A stretch of DNA of 64,000 nucleotides, taken from NCBI GenBank assembly GCA_040753875.1, contig JBFMDV010000025.1, positions 1-64,000 on the forward strand. Direction: 5' to 3'. The notes below the pieces were generated by a model. The model was given only the letters and a program-made list of their open reading frames with translations. It was not told where the DNA came from and ran no database searches. The DNA is from Candidatus Zixiibacteriota bacterium (GTDB lineage: Bacteria > Zixibacteria > MSB-5A5 > GN15 > FEB-12). How positions within the stretch are numbered: position 1 is the stretch's first letter; every line of letters begins with the position of its first letter. Made by a program: the position numbers and the translations under genes. This document shows, piece after piece, positions 35,137 to 44,773 of the stretch.

Positions 35137-35811
35137 ATGAAAGCACGGACTGCAGGGCTTGGGTACGGGTTGGCACTCGCATCAGCTTTGCTTGCCGTTC
35201 TCACCGGCTGTTCAGAACGGGACAGAGGAGGTAACCAGATGCCATACAAAGGAATTTCTCAGACAATCCAGGAAGCCAAAGGGCCGGACGATCCCGCTTT
35301 GGACTCTCTTGCGACAAGTATTGTCGAAAGGTCGCTTAAGGACCCATCGGAAGTGGTGCAACTGGCTCATGTCGATGCCGTCGGTACCAGGCAGAAAGCC
35401 TCGACTGTCTTGCTACGACTTGGGGTGTTGGGACTTCCATCGCTGCTCGATGCACTCGCCACGCAAAAGCCGGATGATTACGTCTGGGACATGCAGACAG
35501 CGGTAACCAGCCATTTAGAAATGCAGGTAAGATTGGCCAAGCTGCTGGAAGAGATGCTCAAAGACACCCGACCGCAGACTCCTCCCAATCCGTTCGCGTT
35601 CCCCGATGAGAAGCCGGCTCCCCGGCGGGTGTGCGATGATGCCTACCTGCTCATGCGGCAGTTACTTTCACTTGACGAAACAGACGACGAACGCTTCATG
35701 AACGAAAACGCGTTTCTCAAAATGGACGAGTCCGAAAAGGACGCAGAGATTAAACGATTGCTGAAGTCGAATCGCTGGATTAATCTAATGGAGAGCGAGA
35801 CGAGCCAGTAG
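35137..35811 (+). CDS. Helical lipoprotein, candidate immunity protein
   Basis: 224 residues with a signal segment ending in the lipobox LTGC (C25), so it is anchored at a membrane facing the periplasm. The mature part is mostly helical and charged, with HEAT-like stretches (VVQLAHVDAVG, LLRLGVLGLPSLLDALA). No family recognised. It comes right after the putative caspase-fold effector and last in the cargo cassette, so an immunity role is plausible. TssJ of canonical systems is also a lipoprotein, but TssJ is a small beta-sandwich, unlike this helical protein. Confidence 0.55.
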   Translation: MKARTAGLGYGLALASALLAVLTGCSERDRGGNQMPYKGISQTIQEAKGPDDPALDSLATSIVERSLKDPSEVVQLAHVDAVGTRQKASTVLLRLGVLGLPSLLDALATQKPDDYVWDMQTAVTSHLEMQVRLAKLLEEMLKDTRPQTPPNPFAFPDEKPAPRRVCDDAYLLMRQLLSLDETDDERFMNENAFLKMDESEKDAEIKRLLKSNRWINLMESETSQ

Positions 35812-35860
35812 AAAGTCCTTCCAAGAATGGCGAATGTAAGGGGCTAAAAGCATAAAAGAC

Positions 35861-35889
35861 TTGACTTTCGATAGGGCGATGAGTACAAT
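35861..35889 (+). promoter_or_regulatory. Sigma70-type promoter of the type VI structural operon
   Basis: TTGACT (35861-35866), exactly 17 bases, TACAAT (35884-35889). The start point would be near 35896, giving a leader of about 83 bases before the first ClpV half. Confidence 0.72.
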
Positions 35890-35978
35890 CTATACCCCGA
35901 CGTGAAGATTAGCGAGCATCGGTATCAACTCACGCGGGGACCGCATCAAGACATTTTTAGAGAACGGAAAACGGCCAT

Positions 35979-37430
35979 ATGGATATTGCCAATTATTCCT
36001 CCGATTCGCGAGCCGTTATCAAAAACGCCCGGGAAATTGCCGCCTCTTTCCGCCACCCCGAAATCTATATCGAACATCTGCTCATCGCCACCATCCGGCA
36101 TGAAGGGACCGAGGTTGAGTCTATAATCAACCAGCTTGGCAAAAACCGTAATTGGGTCGAATCCACTGTAGAGGAGTTTCTCAAAGAGCAGCCGTCCAAG
36201 AGCTCCGCTCGGGACAGCCTCACGGTCTCCCCGCCTGTTCAGGAAGTTCTTCAACAGGCGTCCGATGAAAAAGCGCGCCTGTACGATGCCCTGGTCGAGC
36301 CGCACCATATCTTCATCGCCATCTTCGATCCCAAATCCAAGCTGTCGGGCTATCTCCGCGACAAACTCGATATAGTCAAAGAGGACATTTACCGTGCCAT
36401 CGCCGACAGCAAATCAGTAGCACAGATTGCCGGTTCGGTCTCCGCTGCGGGCGGGGTTGACGAAGAATCCAAAGGCGAGGTAGCCGGCACGTTACGATAC
36501 TGTATCGATCTCACGAACCAGGCGGCCGCAGGCGAGTTTGATCCCTGTGTGGGCCGCGAGAAGGAAGTCCAGCAGGTTATCCAAATTCTGCTTCGCCGAC
36601 GCAAAAACAGCCCGGTATTAGTGGGAGGTGCCGGTGTCGGCAAGACCGCCATCGTCGAAGGGTTTGCTCAAGCCGTAATCGAAAAACGGGTACCGAAGGC
36701 GCTGGAAGATGTCAAAATGATGCAAGTCGATATGGGGGCTTTGGTCGCCGGCGCCAAATATAAAGGGGAATTCGAAGAACGGTTCAAGAGCCTGGTGGGC
36801 GAGGTTGTCAAATCAGCCGGCAAGATCATTTTGTTCATCGACGAAATCCACACCATCTCAGGCACCGGTGGCGGCGGTGGCATGGATGCCGCCAATTTAC
36901 TCAAGCCGCCGCTCGCTCGCGGACAGATCCGCCTTATCGGCGCCACTACGGAAGAAGAATACACCAAGCATCTTGAAAAAGACAAGGCGCTCGACCGCCG
37001 CTTCGAGCGGGTCAAAGTGGCACCCCCCAATTTCGATGAGGCGGTGCGCATTGTCCGTGGCGTCATACCAAAATACGAATCCCATCATCGCATCGCCTAC
37101 ACCGAGGCTGCGATAATTGGTTCCGTCAAATACGCCCAACGATATTTGAGCGAACGCAACTTGCCGGATATCGCTCTGGACATCGTCGATGAGGCCGGCT
37201 CGGAATTCTGTGTGAAAGAAGAATTTGCCAAAACGGCCATCCCGGCCATAGCATCGCAGATAACGGAAATCGAAAAACTTATCGCGGCATGCGACGGTAA
37301 AGACCCGGCCAAAGAACCCGGTCCGCACGAGAAGCTAACTGCGGCGTACGAAGAGTTTTCCCGCCAATTCGAACGGTTCAAAGGGTTCTGGGCACACCGA
37401 CTGCCAACGGAAACGGGGGTGGCCTCATGA
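35979..37430 (+). CDS. ClpV-type AAA+ ATPase, N-domain and first ATPase domain
   Basis: 483 residues covering only half of a normal ClpV/ClpB. The N-terminal repeat domain (about 1-150) has the Clp N-fold ([25 protein letters not shown]). The first AAA+ module has Walker A GGAGVGKT (216-223) and Walker B ILFIDE (D288, E289). It stops shortly after the D1 small domain, without an M-domain coiled coil. The second ATPase domain is a separate gene starting in the stop codon (ATGA). In type VI systems this ATPase disassembles the contracted TssB/TssC sheath. It leads the structural operon. Confidence 0.85.
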   Translation: MDIANYSSDSRAVIKNAREIAASFRHPEIYIEHLLIATIRHEGTEVESIINQLGKNRNWVESTVEEFLKEQPSKSSARDSLTVSPPVQEVLQQASDEKARLYDALVEPHHIFIAIFDPKSKLSGYLRDKLDIVKEDIYRAIADSKSVAQIAGSVSAAGGVDEESKGEVAGTLRYCIDLTNQAAAGEFDPCVGREKEVQQVIQILLRRRKNSPVLVGGAGVGKTAIVEGFAQAVIEKRVPKALEDVKMMQVDMGALVAGAKYKGEFEERFKSLVGEVVKSAGKIILFIDEIHTISGTGGGGGMDAANLLKPPLARGQIRLIGATTEEEYTKHLEKDKALDRRFERVKVAPPNFDEAVRIVRGVIPKYESHHRIAYTEAAIIGSVKYAQRYLSERNLPDIALDIVDEAGSEFCVKEEFAKTAIPAIASQITEIEKLIAACDGKDPAKEPGPHEKLTAAYEEFSRQFERFKGFWAHRLPTETGVAS

Positions 37431-38533
37431 GCAAAACTCCCTTCAACCTCGAAGCCACGAGAAAGGACTTTCAGGAGAAGATCTCCACCTTCAATACTCT
37501 CAAGGGCGTTGTTGAATCGCTTGAGAAAAAGGTCGATGATGCCGATATCGCTGCCGTGGTCGCACGCCGCACCGGCATCCCCCTCTCCAAGATGCGGACA
37601 GCCGAGAAAGACCGCCTGCTCAAAATGGAAGAATTCCTATCTGCACGCATTATCGGACAGGATAAAGCCATCAAGGCTATTGCCAACGCCGTTCGCAAGG
37701 CTCGAGCCGGATTGAAACTCGCATATCGGCCGGTCGGCTCATTCCTGTTTCTTGGCCCTACCGGCACCGGCAAGACGTATCTGCCCAAGCTTCTGGCCGA
37801 GTTTTTGTTCGATGACAAGAACGCCATGGTGCGACTGGACATGTCCGAATTCATGGAAAGCCACTCGGTAGCCAAAATGATCGGCGCTCCGCCCGGCTAT
37901 GTTGGGTACGAAGAAGGCGGACTGCTTACCGAAGCCGTGCGGCGCAAACCGTTCTCTATCGTTTTGTTTGACGAAACCGAAAAGGCACATCCGGATGTGT
38001 TCAACATCCTGCTCCAGTTGCTCGATGACGGCCGTCTCACCGATGGACAGGGGCGCACAGTGGATTTCTCCAACTGCATGGTTGTCCTCACCTCCAACTA
38101 CGCGGCGGATATGATCCTCGACGCAGACCGTGAGGGACGCGAGGTGGACATGGATGCGGTCCGCAATTTCCTGTTCAAAAAGTTCCGCCCCGAACTGTTG
38201 AATCGCCTCAACGACATCATCGTTTACCATTCGTTTAAGCCGGAGCAGGTGGAGGTGATTGCAGGGTTGGAGTTCAACAATCTGAAGGCGATGCTGAAGG
38301 ATCAGGATATCGATGCCACCCTGAGCCCGGCCGCCAAAGCGAAACTGGCCCGTGACGGCTATACGTTCGAGCTCGGCGCCCGCCCCATTCAGCGCATTAT
38401 TGAAAAAGACATCATCAATAAGTTGTCCGTGGATATTATTACCGGAACGGTGGCATCGGGGGACCATGTCATGATCGATGTGATCAACGATGCTTACGTA
38501 TTCACCAAGAAAGAGCAAACGTCAAAGGCATAG
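37427..38533 (+). CDS. ClpV-type AAA+ ATPase, second ATPase domain as separate protein
   Basis: 368 residues. It starts with the linker that normally precedes D2 (DADIAAVVARRTGIPLSKM, RIIGQDKAIKAIANAVRKAR), then Walker A GPTGTGKT (110-117), Walker B VLFDE (D182, E183), the pore/sensor segments (LTSNYAAD) and the Clp D2 small domain (GARPIQRIIEKDI). It continues the protein begun upstream. Both halves are intact and the junction is a clean four-base stop/start overlap, so this is a real split gene rather than decay. The two chains must assemble into one two-tier ring, or two stacked rings. Confidence 0.85.
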   Translation: MSKTPFNLEATRKDFQEKISTFNTLKGVVESLEKKVDDADIAAVVARRTGIPLSKMRTAEKDRLLKMEEFLSARIIGQDKAIKAIANAVRKARAGLKLAYRPVGSFLFLGPTGTGKTYLPKLLAEFLFDDKNAMVRLDMSEFMESHSVAKMIGAPPGYVGYEEGGLLTEAVRRKPFSIVLFDETEKAHPDVFNILLQLLDDGRLTDGQGRTVDFSNCMVVLTSNYAADMILDADREGREVDMDAVRNFLFKKFRPELLNRLNDIIVYHSFKPEQVEVIAGLEFNNLKAMLKDQDIDATLSPAAKAKLARDGYTFELGARPIQRIIEKDIINKLSVDIITGTVASGDHVMIDVINDAYVFTKKEQTSKA

Positions 38534-38549
38534 TGCACGGGAGGCCCAT

Positions 38550-38990
38550 ATGGCCAAATTCATTCTGGGCGCATCGGAGCGAGTCAAGAAGGATGATTCC
38601 ATTCCGGTCGAGCTCCTGCCCTCCAACAAGATTCTGTATGCGGCAAAGCTGAACAGCGAACAGGACGCAGACGTCACGCCCACCCGCTGCAGCAATCTGA
38701 AAGAAGTGTTCGAGAAGTTCCGCCCGGAGTTCTCCGCCGAGATGGAGGACCCCGAAGGACAGCAGGTCAATGCGACCTTCGAGATCCGCGCCATGAAGGA
38801 CTTCACGTCCAAGGAGTTGATCGAAAAGAACGACCATCTTTCCAAGACCTACTACGGCAAAGCGATGATGGACGATCTGGAGACTCAGCTCAAGAAGAAC
38901 AACGCCCTGAAGAAGACGCTCGAAGACAAGAAGAAAAAGGAAGCGCTTCTCAAAGTGGCCAGGTACTACATAGACCTTCTCAGCGAGTGA
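38550..38990 (+). CDS. tssB: Type VI contractile sheath small subunit TssB
   Basis: 146 residues from ATG 38550 with GGGAGG ahead; the open frame extends 20 residues upstream inside the ClpV gene and is not used. The central region (FEKFRPEFSAEM, ATFEIRAMKDFTSKELIEK) matches the VipA/TssB core, and the C-terminus is helical and lysine-rich (KKKKEALLKVARYYIDLL), the part that in canonical systems is recognised by ClpV or packs against TssC. Slightly shorter than typical (about 160-170). It is followed 18 bases later by TssC. Confidence 0.82.
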   Translation: MAKFILGASERVKKDDSIPVELLPSNKILYAAKLNSEQDADVTPTRCSNLKEVFEKFRPEFSAEMEDPEGQQVNATFEIRAMKDFTSKELIEKNDHLSKTYYGKAMMDDLETQLKKNNALKKTLEDKKKKEALLKVARYYIDLLSE

Positions 38991-39008
38991 TGGAAAGGGA
39001 GTTAAATC

Positions 39009-40433
39009 ATGGGTGATCAGGAAAAACTTCAGCCGCAGGCCGCCGATGCCGGCCAGGCTCAACAGGAAAAGCCACTCGCTGAGAAAATGTCCGACAAGGA
39101 ATTCGCCTCCATGCTCGGCGATTCCTTCGGCGATTTTAGCAAACTGGCTGCATTACTGCCGTCGTTCAAGACGGCCGATGGCGACCTCGTGCGCGGGGTC
39201 GAATGGCTCGATCCAAAAAAAGACTTCCAACGAAAAGAGTTTCTCACCAAGAAGGAGTTCGCCAAACAGCGTTCCTTGCTGAAGGAACGACTCAAAATCT
39301 GGGTTGAGAACCTCGGCAAGTCGGACAATCTGGACGCCATCCGAAAGGACCTGGCTGAAGGAGCCGCCAAGCTCGAGCAGAATCTCTCCAAGAACATGCG
39401 CCGGGTCCACGAGGCCAGTCGTGAGATTGAGACTACCTACCGGGCGATCGACAAGTTCTTCGCCAACGCCCAACAGGAGCCGGACGAAAAAGTGAACGTC
39501 TTTTTCGCCAATGTCAGCGCCGAAGAGCTTTCCAACCCCGACGACAAGGAGAAATTCGAGAAGCTGGCCAAAGCCGTGGCGGACCTGTACCGCGAGTGGA
39601 GCATCAAGGAGTGTTTTGCTATGGCGGTCGTGCCGGGCTACCTCGGTAGTGTCGAGAACATCGACACCTTCGCCCGCCAACTTGGCTTGCCGAACAAGGT
39701 GCACGTGCTCACGGACCTCCCGAATTTCGAGAAATTCGAAGAGGTCATGGACATGCTGGAGGACCCCAACTACGCCAACCTCCCCGGCATCGACAACTAC
39801 AAGCAGTATGTGTCGGTATTTGCCAACTACGTCCTGGCACGCAGCGCCAACCAGTACGAATCCGACGACATGTGGATTCCCCCGTCGGCAGTTGTGGCCG
39901 GCAAGATGTACCAGGGAGATACAACCATTGGCATGCAGCAGCCGATGGCCGGCTTCAAATACGGCAAAATCAACGAGGCCAAGTATCTCCGCTTCAAATG
40001 CAATCAGCCGGATGCCAGCAAGATCAATGAGAAAGGGATCAACCCGCTCGTCGATTTCGAGGGCACGGCGGTCGCCATGGGCGCGGCAACGCTGTTCACC
40101 AAGGAAACGTTCAACGTCTATTCGATCCGACGCACCTACGACTATGTCTACAAGACATTGCGCAACTACCTCAACAAGCAGACTTTCACGGTCATCGACC
40201 AGAAGTTCATCGATACGATGCGCAAGGATATCGACCTCTTCATGAAAGCGATCTCTGGCGGCGACAACATCCTGCAGGATTACAAGGTCGAGATCTTCGC
40301 CGATGAAGAGATGCGCAAACGCCAGGAAGTCGACGTCAAGGTAAGTCTGAACCCCAAGTATCCGGCCCGGAGCTTCAACATCGAGTTCGTGGCCTGGAAC
40401 GAGGACAACAAGACCGGCGTCAAAGACAAGTGA
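39009..40433 (+). CDS. tssC: Type VI contractile sheath large subunit TssC
   Basis: 474 residues. It carries the N-terminal helical segment found before the TssC sheath fold and core features such as GVEWLDPKKDF, the conserved VENIDTFARQLG/VSVFANYVLARSANQ region and a C-terminal ARSFNIEFVAWNED strand. It pairs with TssB to build the contractile sheath. The conserved C-terminal handshake strand is plausible. AGGGAG lies before the ATG. Order TssB-TssC-Hcp is as in other systems. Confidence 0.82.
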   Translation: MGDQEKLQPQAADAGQAQQEKPLAEKMSDKEFASMLGDSFGDFSKLAALLPSFKTADGDLVRGVEWLDPKKDFQRKEFLTKKEFAKQRSLLKERLKIWVENLGKSDNLDAIRKDLAEGAAKLEQNLSKNMRRVHEASREIETTYRAIDKFFANAQQEPDEKVNVFFANVSAEELSNPDDKEKFEKLAKAVADLYREWSIKECFAMAVVPGYLGSVENIDTFARQLGLPNKVHVLTDLPNFEKFEEVMDMLEDPNYANLPGIDNYKQYVSVFANYVLARSANQYESDDMWIPPSAVVAGKMYQGDTTIGMQQPMAGFKYGKINEAKYLRFKCNQPDASKINEKGINPLVDFEGTAVAMGAATLFTKETFNVYSIRRTYDYVYKTLRNYLNKQTFTVIDQKFIDTMRKDIDLFMKAISGGDNILQDYKVEIFADEEMRKRQEVDVKVSLNPKYPARSFNIEFVAWNEDNKTGVKDK

Positions 40434-40486
40434 GATTCGACCAGAACGAAAGTAAACATAAACCGTAGTCTCATAGGAGTTTCAAG

Positions 40487-40891
40487 ATGGCACGGAGACC
40501 AGTACTACAAATCGACGGCGTCACGTACAAGAACGTGTACCAGGTATCGTGGGAGCTGTATACGTCCAAGGACAACACCGGACGCCCCGCCGATCGCGCC
40601 CACGCCGGCGTAATCAAAGTGTGGCGTGAGTCCGATGAAAACGTGGATGTCGCCCGCTGGGCTATGGATTCCAGCCAGCCCAAATGGAAAGCCGGCAAAA
40701 TCCTCTTCAAGAGCCCCAATGACGCCACCATGAAGGAGTTGGCATGGGAGGAGGGATTTGTCACCCGATATGAAGAGATAATCCCGCACATCAAAGATCG
40801 GCCGGATGACCAGGTGAGCGAGTATTTCGAGATCTCCGCCCACAAGGTCAAGATCGGCGACGCCGAAATCGACAACCGGTGGGAAGAATAG
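40487..40891 (+). CDS. Type VI tube protein Hcp (TssD, Bacteroidota-like type)
   Basis: 134 residues, the size of Hcp. The pattern SWELYTSKDNTGRPADRAHAG ... GKILFKSPND ... KELAWEEGFVTRYEE ... YFEISAHKVKIGDAEIDNRW resembles the TssD tube proteins of the T6SSiii group (typical FxxYQ-tDxxGrPxxxxxGG opening and an ending in NxW). Hexameric rings of this protein stack inside the sheath. AGGAG is placed seven bases before the ATG. The relation to T6SSiii is from memory of the family pattern. Confidence 0.82.
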   Translation: MARRPVLQIDGVTYKNVYQVSWELYTSKDNTGRPADRAHAGVIKVWRESDENVDVARWAMDSSQPKWKAGKILFKSPNDATMKELAWEEGFVTRYEEIIPHIKDRPDDQVSEYFEISAHKVKIGDAEIDNRWEE

Positions 40892-40923
40892 TCTGAAGTT
40901 CAGGGCGAAAGGGCAGGACTTTC

Positions 40924-42708
40924 ATGCCCTTTCGCCCCGCGAACGTCCCCCCTATGGACAAGCAGACCGAAGAACAGTCCGCCCCGCTTATCCAGACAGC
41001 GGCCATCTGCACCATTCGCCTGAATGGCCAGGAGATGAAGCATACCGTCTCCAGCGTGCAGTTGGACCAATATGCACACACCCACCACGTGCTCAAAGTT
41101 CGTCTGCTGCACGTCGCACAGACCGCCTCGGGTCGCGATATCTCCGACCCCACCCCGTTCGCCGGATTTCTGGGCGCCTCAGTCGGGCTGAATATCAAAC
41201 CGCATGGTGGCATGGTCGACGCATCGAGGGAGCTGGAGTTTGTCGGGGTGGTCACTCAAGTCGATGTCGACAACAGCATTGACGGGCTCAACAGCGTACT
41301 GATCACCGCCCACAGTCCCACTATCGCCATGGACGGCGCACAGCGGAACGCTTTTTATTACGAGCAGTCGGCCAGCGACATCATGGGGGCCATCGTACAA
41401 CGGTACCCCATTACGTCCGGCGCCATGGCCTCCACCTCTGGTGTAATGAAGTTCTGCGTTCAGTATGGTGAGACCGATTACCAGTTCATCCGTCGTCTGG
41501 CCGGAGGGAATAGCCTGTTTGCATTCTACGATGGGCGCAAGTTTGCGGTCGCCAAGGCAGGCAGTTCCACCACCGATGAGCTGGTCTGGCGGGAGACCCT
41601 TGGGGCCTTCAGCGTTGGACTCGGGACCGGTTCCTATCAGTTTGAGGGACAATCGTTCGACTATATCCAGAAGAAGATCGTGTCGGCATCCTCAGGAGCT
41701 TCATATCCGTCCGTATCGGGCATGCTCAAGAAATCACCGGACGCATCAAAACAGATATACACAAATCCAGGCACCTCACCCCTGGAGCCGCAGGTCCCGG
41801 ACACACGCACGTTGGAGTCGCTCTTGTTGGCCCGCAAAGGTGACGTCCTTGGCCGCATGATCGTCTGCACCGGCACCAGTATTGTTCCGGCGCTGTCGGT
41901 GGGTCATTGCGCTAAGATAAAAGGAATGGGGTCGGCGTTCGACGGCACCTATTGGGTAAATAAGGTACATCACACAATTGATGATAGCGGCAAATATCAT
42001 AATACGTTCGAGGGGACACCGCTGGATTTGGCTCACCCATATAACAGCCCCTCGCTCCCCCCAATCACGCACCTGCAGACCGGTCTGGTGACCGACAACG
42101 ATGACCCTGAGGGACTCGGCCGCGTCAAAGTCAAACTCCCCTGGCTGCCCGACAATGACACTCCATTCCTACGCATCGCCTGGCCCGATGCCGGCAATGA
42201 GCGCGGATGGTTTCTCATGCCTGAGGTCGATGACGAAGTGCTGGTCGGATTCGAACAAGGGAATCCGGATTCCCCCGTGGTCATTGGCTGCCTCTATAAT
42301 GGGAAAGACAAACCGGCCGTAGCGGGGGGCAGTTTTCTCGAAGGCGGCAAAGTAAAGATCAAGGAATTCAAAACTCGCAACGGCAACATTGTCAGGTTTA
42401 CCGATGTTGACGGCGACGAGCAAGTCGAGATCCTGCAAAAGGACGGCAAGAACAGTATCACCATGAAAGTGAGCGGTCCGTCCATCATGATCGAGAGCAA
42501 AGACGGAGATATCACGATTAAGGGGAAGAACCTTACGCTCGACGGCGACACCATCAAGTTGAATACCAAGCAGGATATCGGGCTCAAGTCCGGGACGGAT
42601 CTGAAGATCGAAGCCGGCGCCAACCTGACTCAAAAGGCAACCGCCAACATGGAAATGCAGGCGTCGGCGCAGGTGACTGTCAAGGGCGGAATTGTTCAGA
42701 TAAACTGA
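40924..42708 (+). CDS. vgrG: Type VI spike protein VgrG (TssI)
   Basis: 594 residues. Gp27-like N-terminal half (to about 370; e.g. YGETDYQFIRRLAGGN), gp5-like OB domain (about 375-470: LVTDNDDPEGLGRVKVKLPW, ending VIGCLYNGKDKP), then a beta-helix with short repeats (KDGDITIKGKNLTLDGDTIKLNT) that ends without any extra effector domain. It forms the trimeric spike capped by the PAAR protein at 26967. Two possible ATGs (40924, 40954); AGGA supports the first. Confidence 0.92.
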   Translation: MPFRPANVPPMDKQTEEQSAPLIQTAAICTIRLNGQEMKHTVSSVQLDQYAHTHHVLKVRLLHVAQTASGRDISDPTPFAGFLGASVGLNIKPHGGMVDASRELEFVGVVTQVDVDNSIDGLNSVLITAHSPTIAMDGAQRNAFYYEQSASDIMGAIVQRYPITSGAMASTSGVMKFCVQYGETDYQFIRRLAGGNSLFAFYDGRKFAVAKAGSSTTDELVWRETLGAFSVGLGTGSYQFEGQSFDYIQKKIVSASSGASYPSVSGMLKKSPDASKQIYTNPGTSPLEPQVPDTRTLESLLLARKGDVLGRMIVCTGTSIVPALSVGHCAKIKGMGSAFDGTYWVNKVHHTIDDSGKYHNTFEGTPLDLAHPYNSPSLPPITHLQTGLVTDNDDPEGLGRVKVKLPWLPDNDTPFLRIAWPDAGNERGWFLMPEVDDEVLVGFEQGNPDSPVVIGCLYNGKDKPAVAGGSFLEGGKVKIKEFKTRNGNIVRFTDVDGDEQVEILQKDGKNSITMKVSGPSIMIESKDGDITIKGKNLTLDGDTIKLNTKQDIGLKSGTDLKIEAGANLTQKATANMEMQASAQVTVKGGIVQIN

Positions 42709-42714
42709 TTCTCC

Positions 42715-43089
42715 ATGGATTATCTCGCGCTTCCCCTGATACTCAACGAAGGCTACCTGTCCCGGGCGGATTTGCATCAATCCATCCGCCTCTCCATCGG
42801 GCTGATACTTTCCACCCGACCCGGCACCATTCCGTTTCAACCGGACTTCGGCTGTGTGATTTGGGATAAGGAATACTCGGACCTGTATACGTCGAACAAG
42901 GCAGACATCCGGTCCGGAATCCGCAATGCCATCGATCGATTTGAAAAACGCCTGTACAATGTCTCGGTGACTTTCGCGACGGAAGCGGTGGATGCTACGC
43001 ACCCACTTGGTATGAAGATCAAGGTCAGCGGGACCTATCGCGACAATGGCGATGAGAAGCCGTTCGACGAAACGTTCAATGTAGGATAA
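42715..43089 (+). CDS. tssE: Baseplate protein TssE (gp25-like)
   Basis: 124 residues with the GPW/gp25 fold: SIRLSIGLILSTRPGTIPFQPDFGC is the signature loop and YNVSVTF the following strand. It is a wedge component at the base of the sheath, where it starts sheath assembly. It lies seven bases after the VgrG stop. The canonical TssE motif E-x-R has a counterpart in the STRPGT region, though not identical. Confidence 0.82.
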   Translation: MDYLALPLILNEGYLSRADLHQSIRLSIGLILSTRPGTIPFQPDFGCVIWDKEYSDLYTSNKADIRSGIRNAIDRFEKRLYNVSVTFATEAVDATHPLGMKIKVSGTYRDNGDEKPFDETFNVG

Positions 43090-43096
43090 CAACGTT

Positions 43097-44773
43097 GTGA
43101 CCCCTCCTGGTTCTCCAAGCGACCGCGCGCGAACGGCCGAAGAAATTTTCTCACAAATGCACCGGGAACTCCGTTCCTGGAACGACCGGTTTCCCGAGTC
43201 ACCGGAAAGAATGGACCCGATCCTTCGGATGATGCTGCAGCTGTATGCGAGTCAGCTCGCACAGATCGACAGCCGTATCGATCAGACCTGGGACAAAGCC
43301 GTACAAGCGCTCCTCAAGTCCGTGGTACCGGAAAGTCGGCGCTGGCCGGTACCGGCCTACACGGTAATGCGCTGCCAACCGCGAGACCCGGTGGTAGAAA
43401 TCGATCCATACACCCGCTTCTTCTACCGCGAGCGCCGTGATGGCGGCCAGACCTTTTTCTTCTCCGCCACACGCAAAACCAGACTCTTGGCGGCACACCT
43501 CCGACATTTGATTTATGTTGATGGTAGCTCCGCCCGTGACCTCATGCAATCGGCTGATGGGCGCCCCGTTCGCGTGATGGCCGGTGCCACCAGCTCGGAG
43601 ACCGCCAACGTATACGCGGCGATCGAGTTCGCCGGGCAGCCGTCGGCGCTTCGCAAAGCCACTTTGTACATCAAGGGATCGCGGGAGATCGCACGGCAGT
43701 TCCGGTGGGCATACTGGCATCCGTCGAACGGGACCGGACAGTTCAATGAACAGAGCTGCTTCTGCCCCGGTCTCACCACCACGATCGAAAATCTGTTCCC
43801 CGAAACTGACGGTGACGCCGACTGGGGCGGGCTGCGGACAACCGCCGATCTGTTTCGATCTCTTGAGGATTACTTTGTCGTCCTGCCGGAGCAGTTCGCC
43901 AACGACTGGCAAGTATGCGCAGCGCCGGAAGAGATCCGGACCAGCCTGACTCGCTCCGGCATCCCGCCGATTCCTCCCGACCGCCGGTACTACTGGATCC
44001 GCCTGGAGCTGCCGCGAGGTGGCGACAGGCTGGCGGTACAACCTCCCATCGGGCTTTATCTGGACAGCTTCATCGCCCTCAATAAGAACGAACTGCGTTT
44101 GTTCAAACACACCGGCGGCAACCGTCTGATCGAGATCGAACTCCCCGAAGAACTCAGTGAGATTCTCGAATTGTCGCAGGTAACCGACTCGCTGGGACGC
44201 GAATATAAGCCCCGCCACGAAATGACCGGTGAAACCGGTAAACAGCAGTATGCGGTCGAAGAGCGCGAACGCCGGCTGGTCCTCTGGTTTGATTTCTTTA
44301 ACACCCTGGAGTCGCCGCCCGATGCGCTGACCGTCACCTATGCCATCACTGCCGGAACCGCCGCCAACGGCATCGAGGCCGGCAAGATAAATGAACTGTA
44401 TGAAAACCACCCCGGTATCCAATCGGCCGAGAATCTGATCCCGACCGCGGGAGCGATCCCGGCCAAGACCGATGCACAGGTTGTCGATGAGATGAGCGCC
44501 CGCCTGCGCAACCGCAACCGGGCCCTTACGTTTGATGAGATTGCGAATTGGGCGAAGACATTCGACCCGCGAATTCGAGACGTCGTTTGCGAGAACGGCG
44601 TCGAGCGCGGCGAACGAGGCGTGCACCGGTGTATCCGCGTCCGCGTATCAGTGGGAGCTGATGATCTGTATTCCCATGATGAGGCCCGTCTTTTGAAATC
44701 CCGCCTGCATTCGTTTCTCAAAGCCAGGTCCGGTGTCAACACGCAGTTCGCAGTGGAGGTTGCCGCGGCATGA
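43097..44773 (+). CDS. tssF: Baseplate protein TssF
   Basis: 558 residues from a GTG start. The N-terminal helix DPILRMMLQLYASQLAQIDSRIDQ and the following VVPESRRWPVPAYTVMRCQP match the opening of TssF, including the Trp/Pro-rich strand region. The large middle part is beta-rich, and the C-terminal region (RLRNRNRALTFDEIANWAKTFDPRIRDV) resembles a gp6-like baseplate wedge segment. TssF with TssG and TssE makes the wedges of the baseplate. It overlaps TssG by four bases. A long antisense frame here is a shadow. Confidence 0.72.
   Translation: MTPPGSPSDRARTAEEIFSQMHRELRSWNDRFPESPERMDPILRMMLQLYASQLAQIDSRIDQTWDKAVQALLKSVVPESRRWPVPAYTVMRCQPRDPVVEIDPYTRFFYRERRDGGQTFFFSATRKTRLLAAHLRHLIYVDGSSARDLMQSADGRPVRVMAGATSSETANVYAAIEFAGQPSALRKATLYIKGSREIARQFRWAYWHPSNGTGQFNEQSCFCPGLTTTIENLFPETDGDADWGGLRTTADLFRSLEDYFVVLPEQFANDWQVCAAPEEIRTSLTRSGIPPIPPDRRYYWIRLELPRGGDRLAVQPPIGLYLDSFIALNKNELRLFKHTGGNRLIEIELPEELSEILELSQVTDSLGREYKPRHEMTGETGKQQYAVEERERRLVLWFDFFNTLESPPDALTVTYAITAGTAANGIEAGKINELYENHPGIQSAENLIPTAGAIPAKTDAQVVDEMSARLRNRNRALTFDEIANWAKTFDPRIRDVVCENGVERGERGVHRCIRVRVSVGADDLYSHDEARLLKSRLHSFLKARSGVNTQFAVEVAAA

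Noticed and set aside
35137-35811. Lipoprotein as TssJ
   Set aside because: It is helical and follows the effector candidates, while TssJ is a small beta-sandwich encoded with TssL/TssM.
43199-44626. 475-codon minus-strand frame opposite TssF
   Set aside because: Shadow of a high-GC coding region, no motif, no ribosome site.
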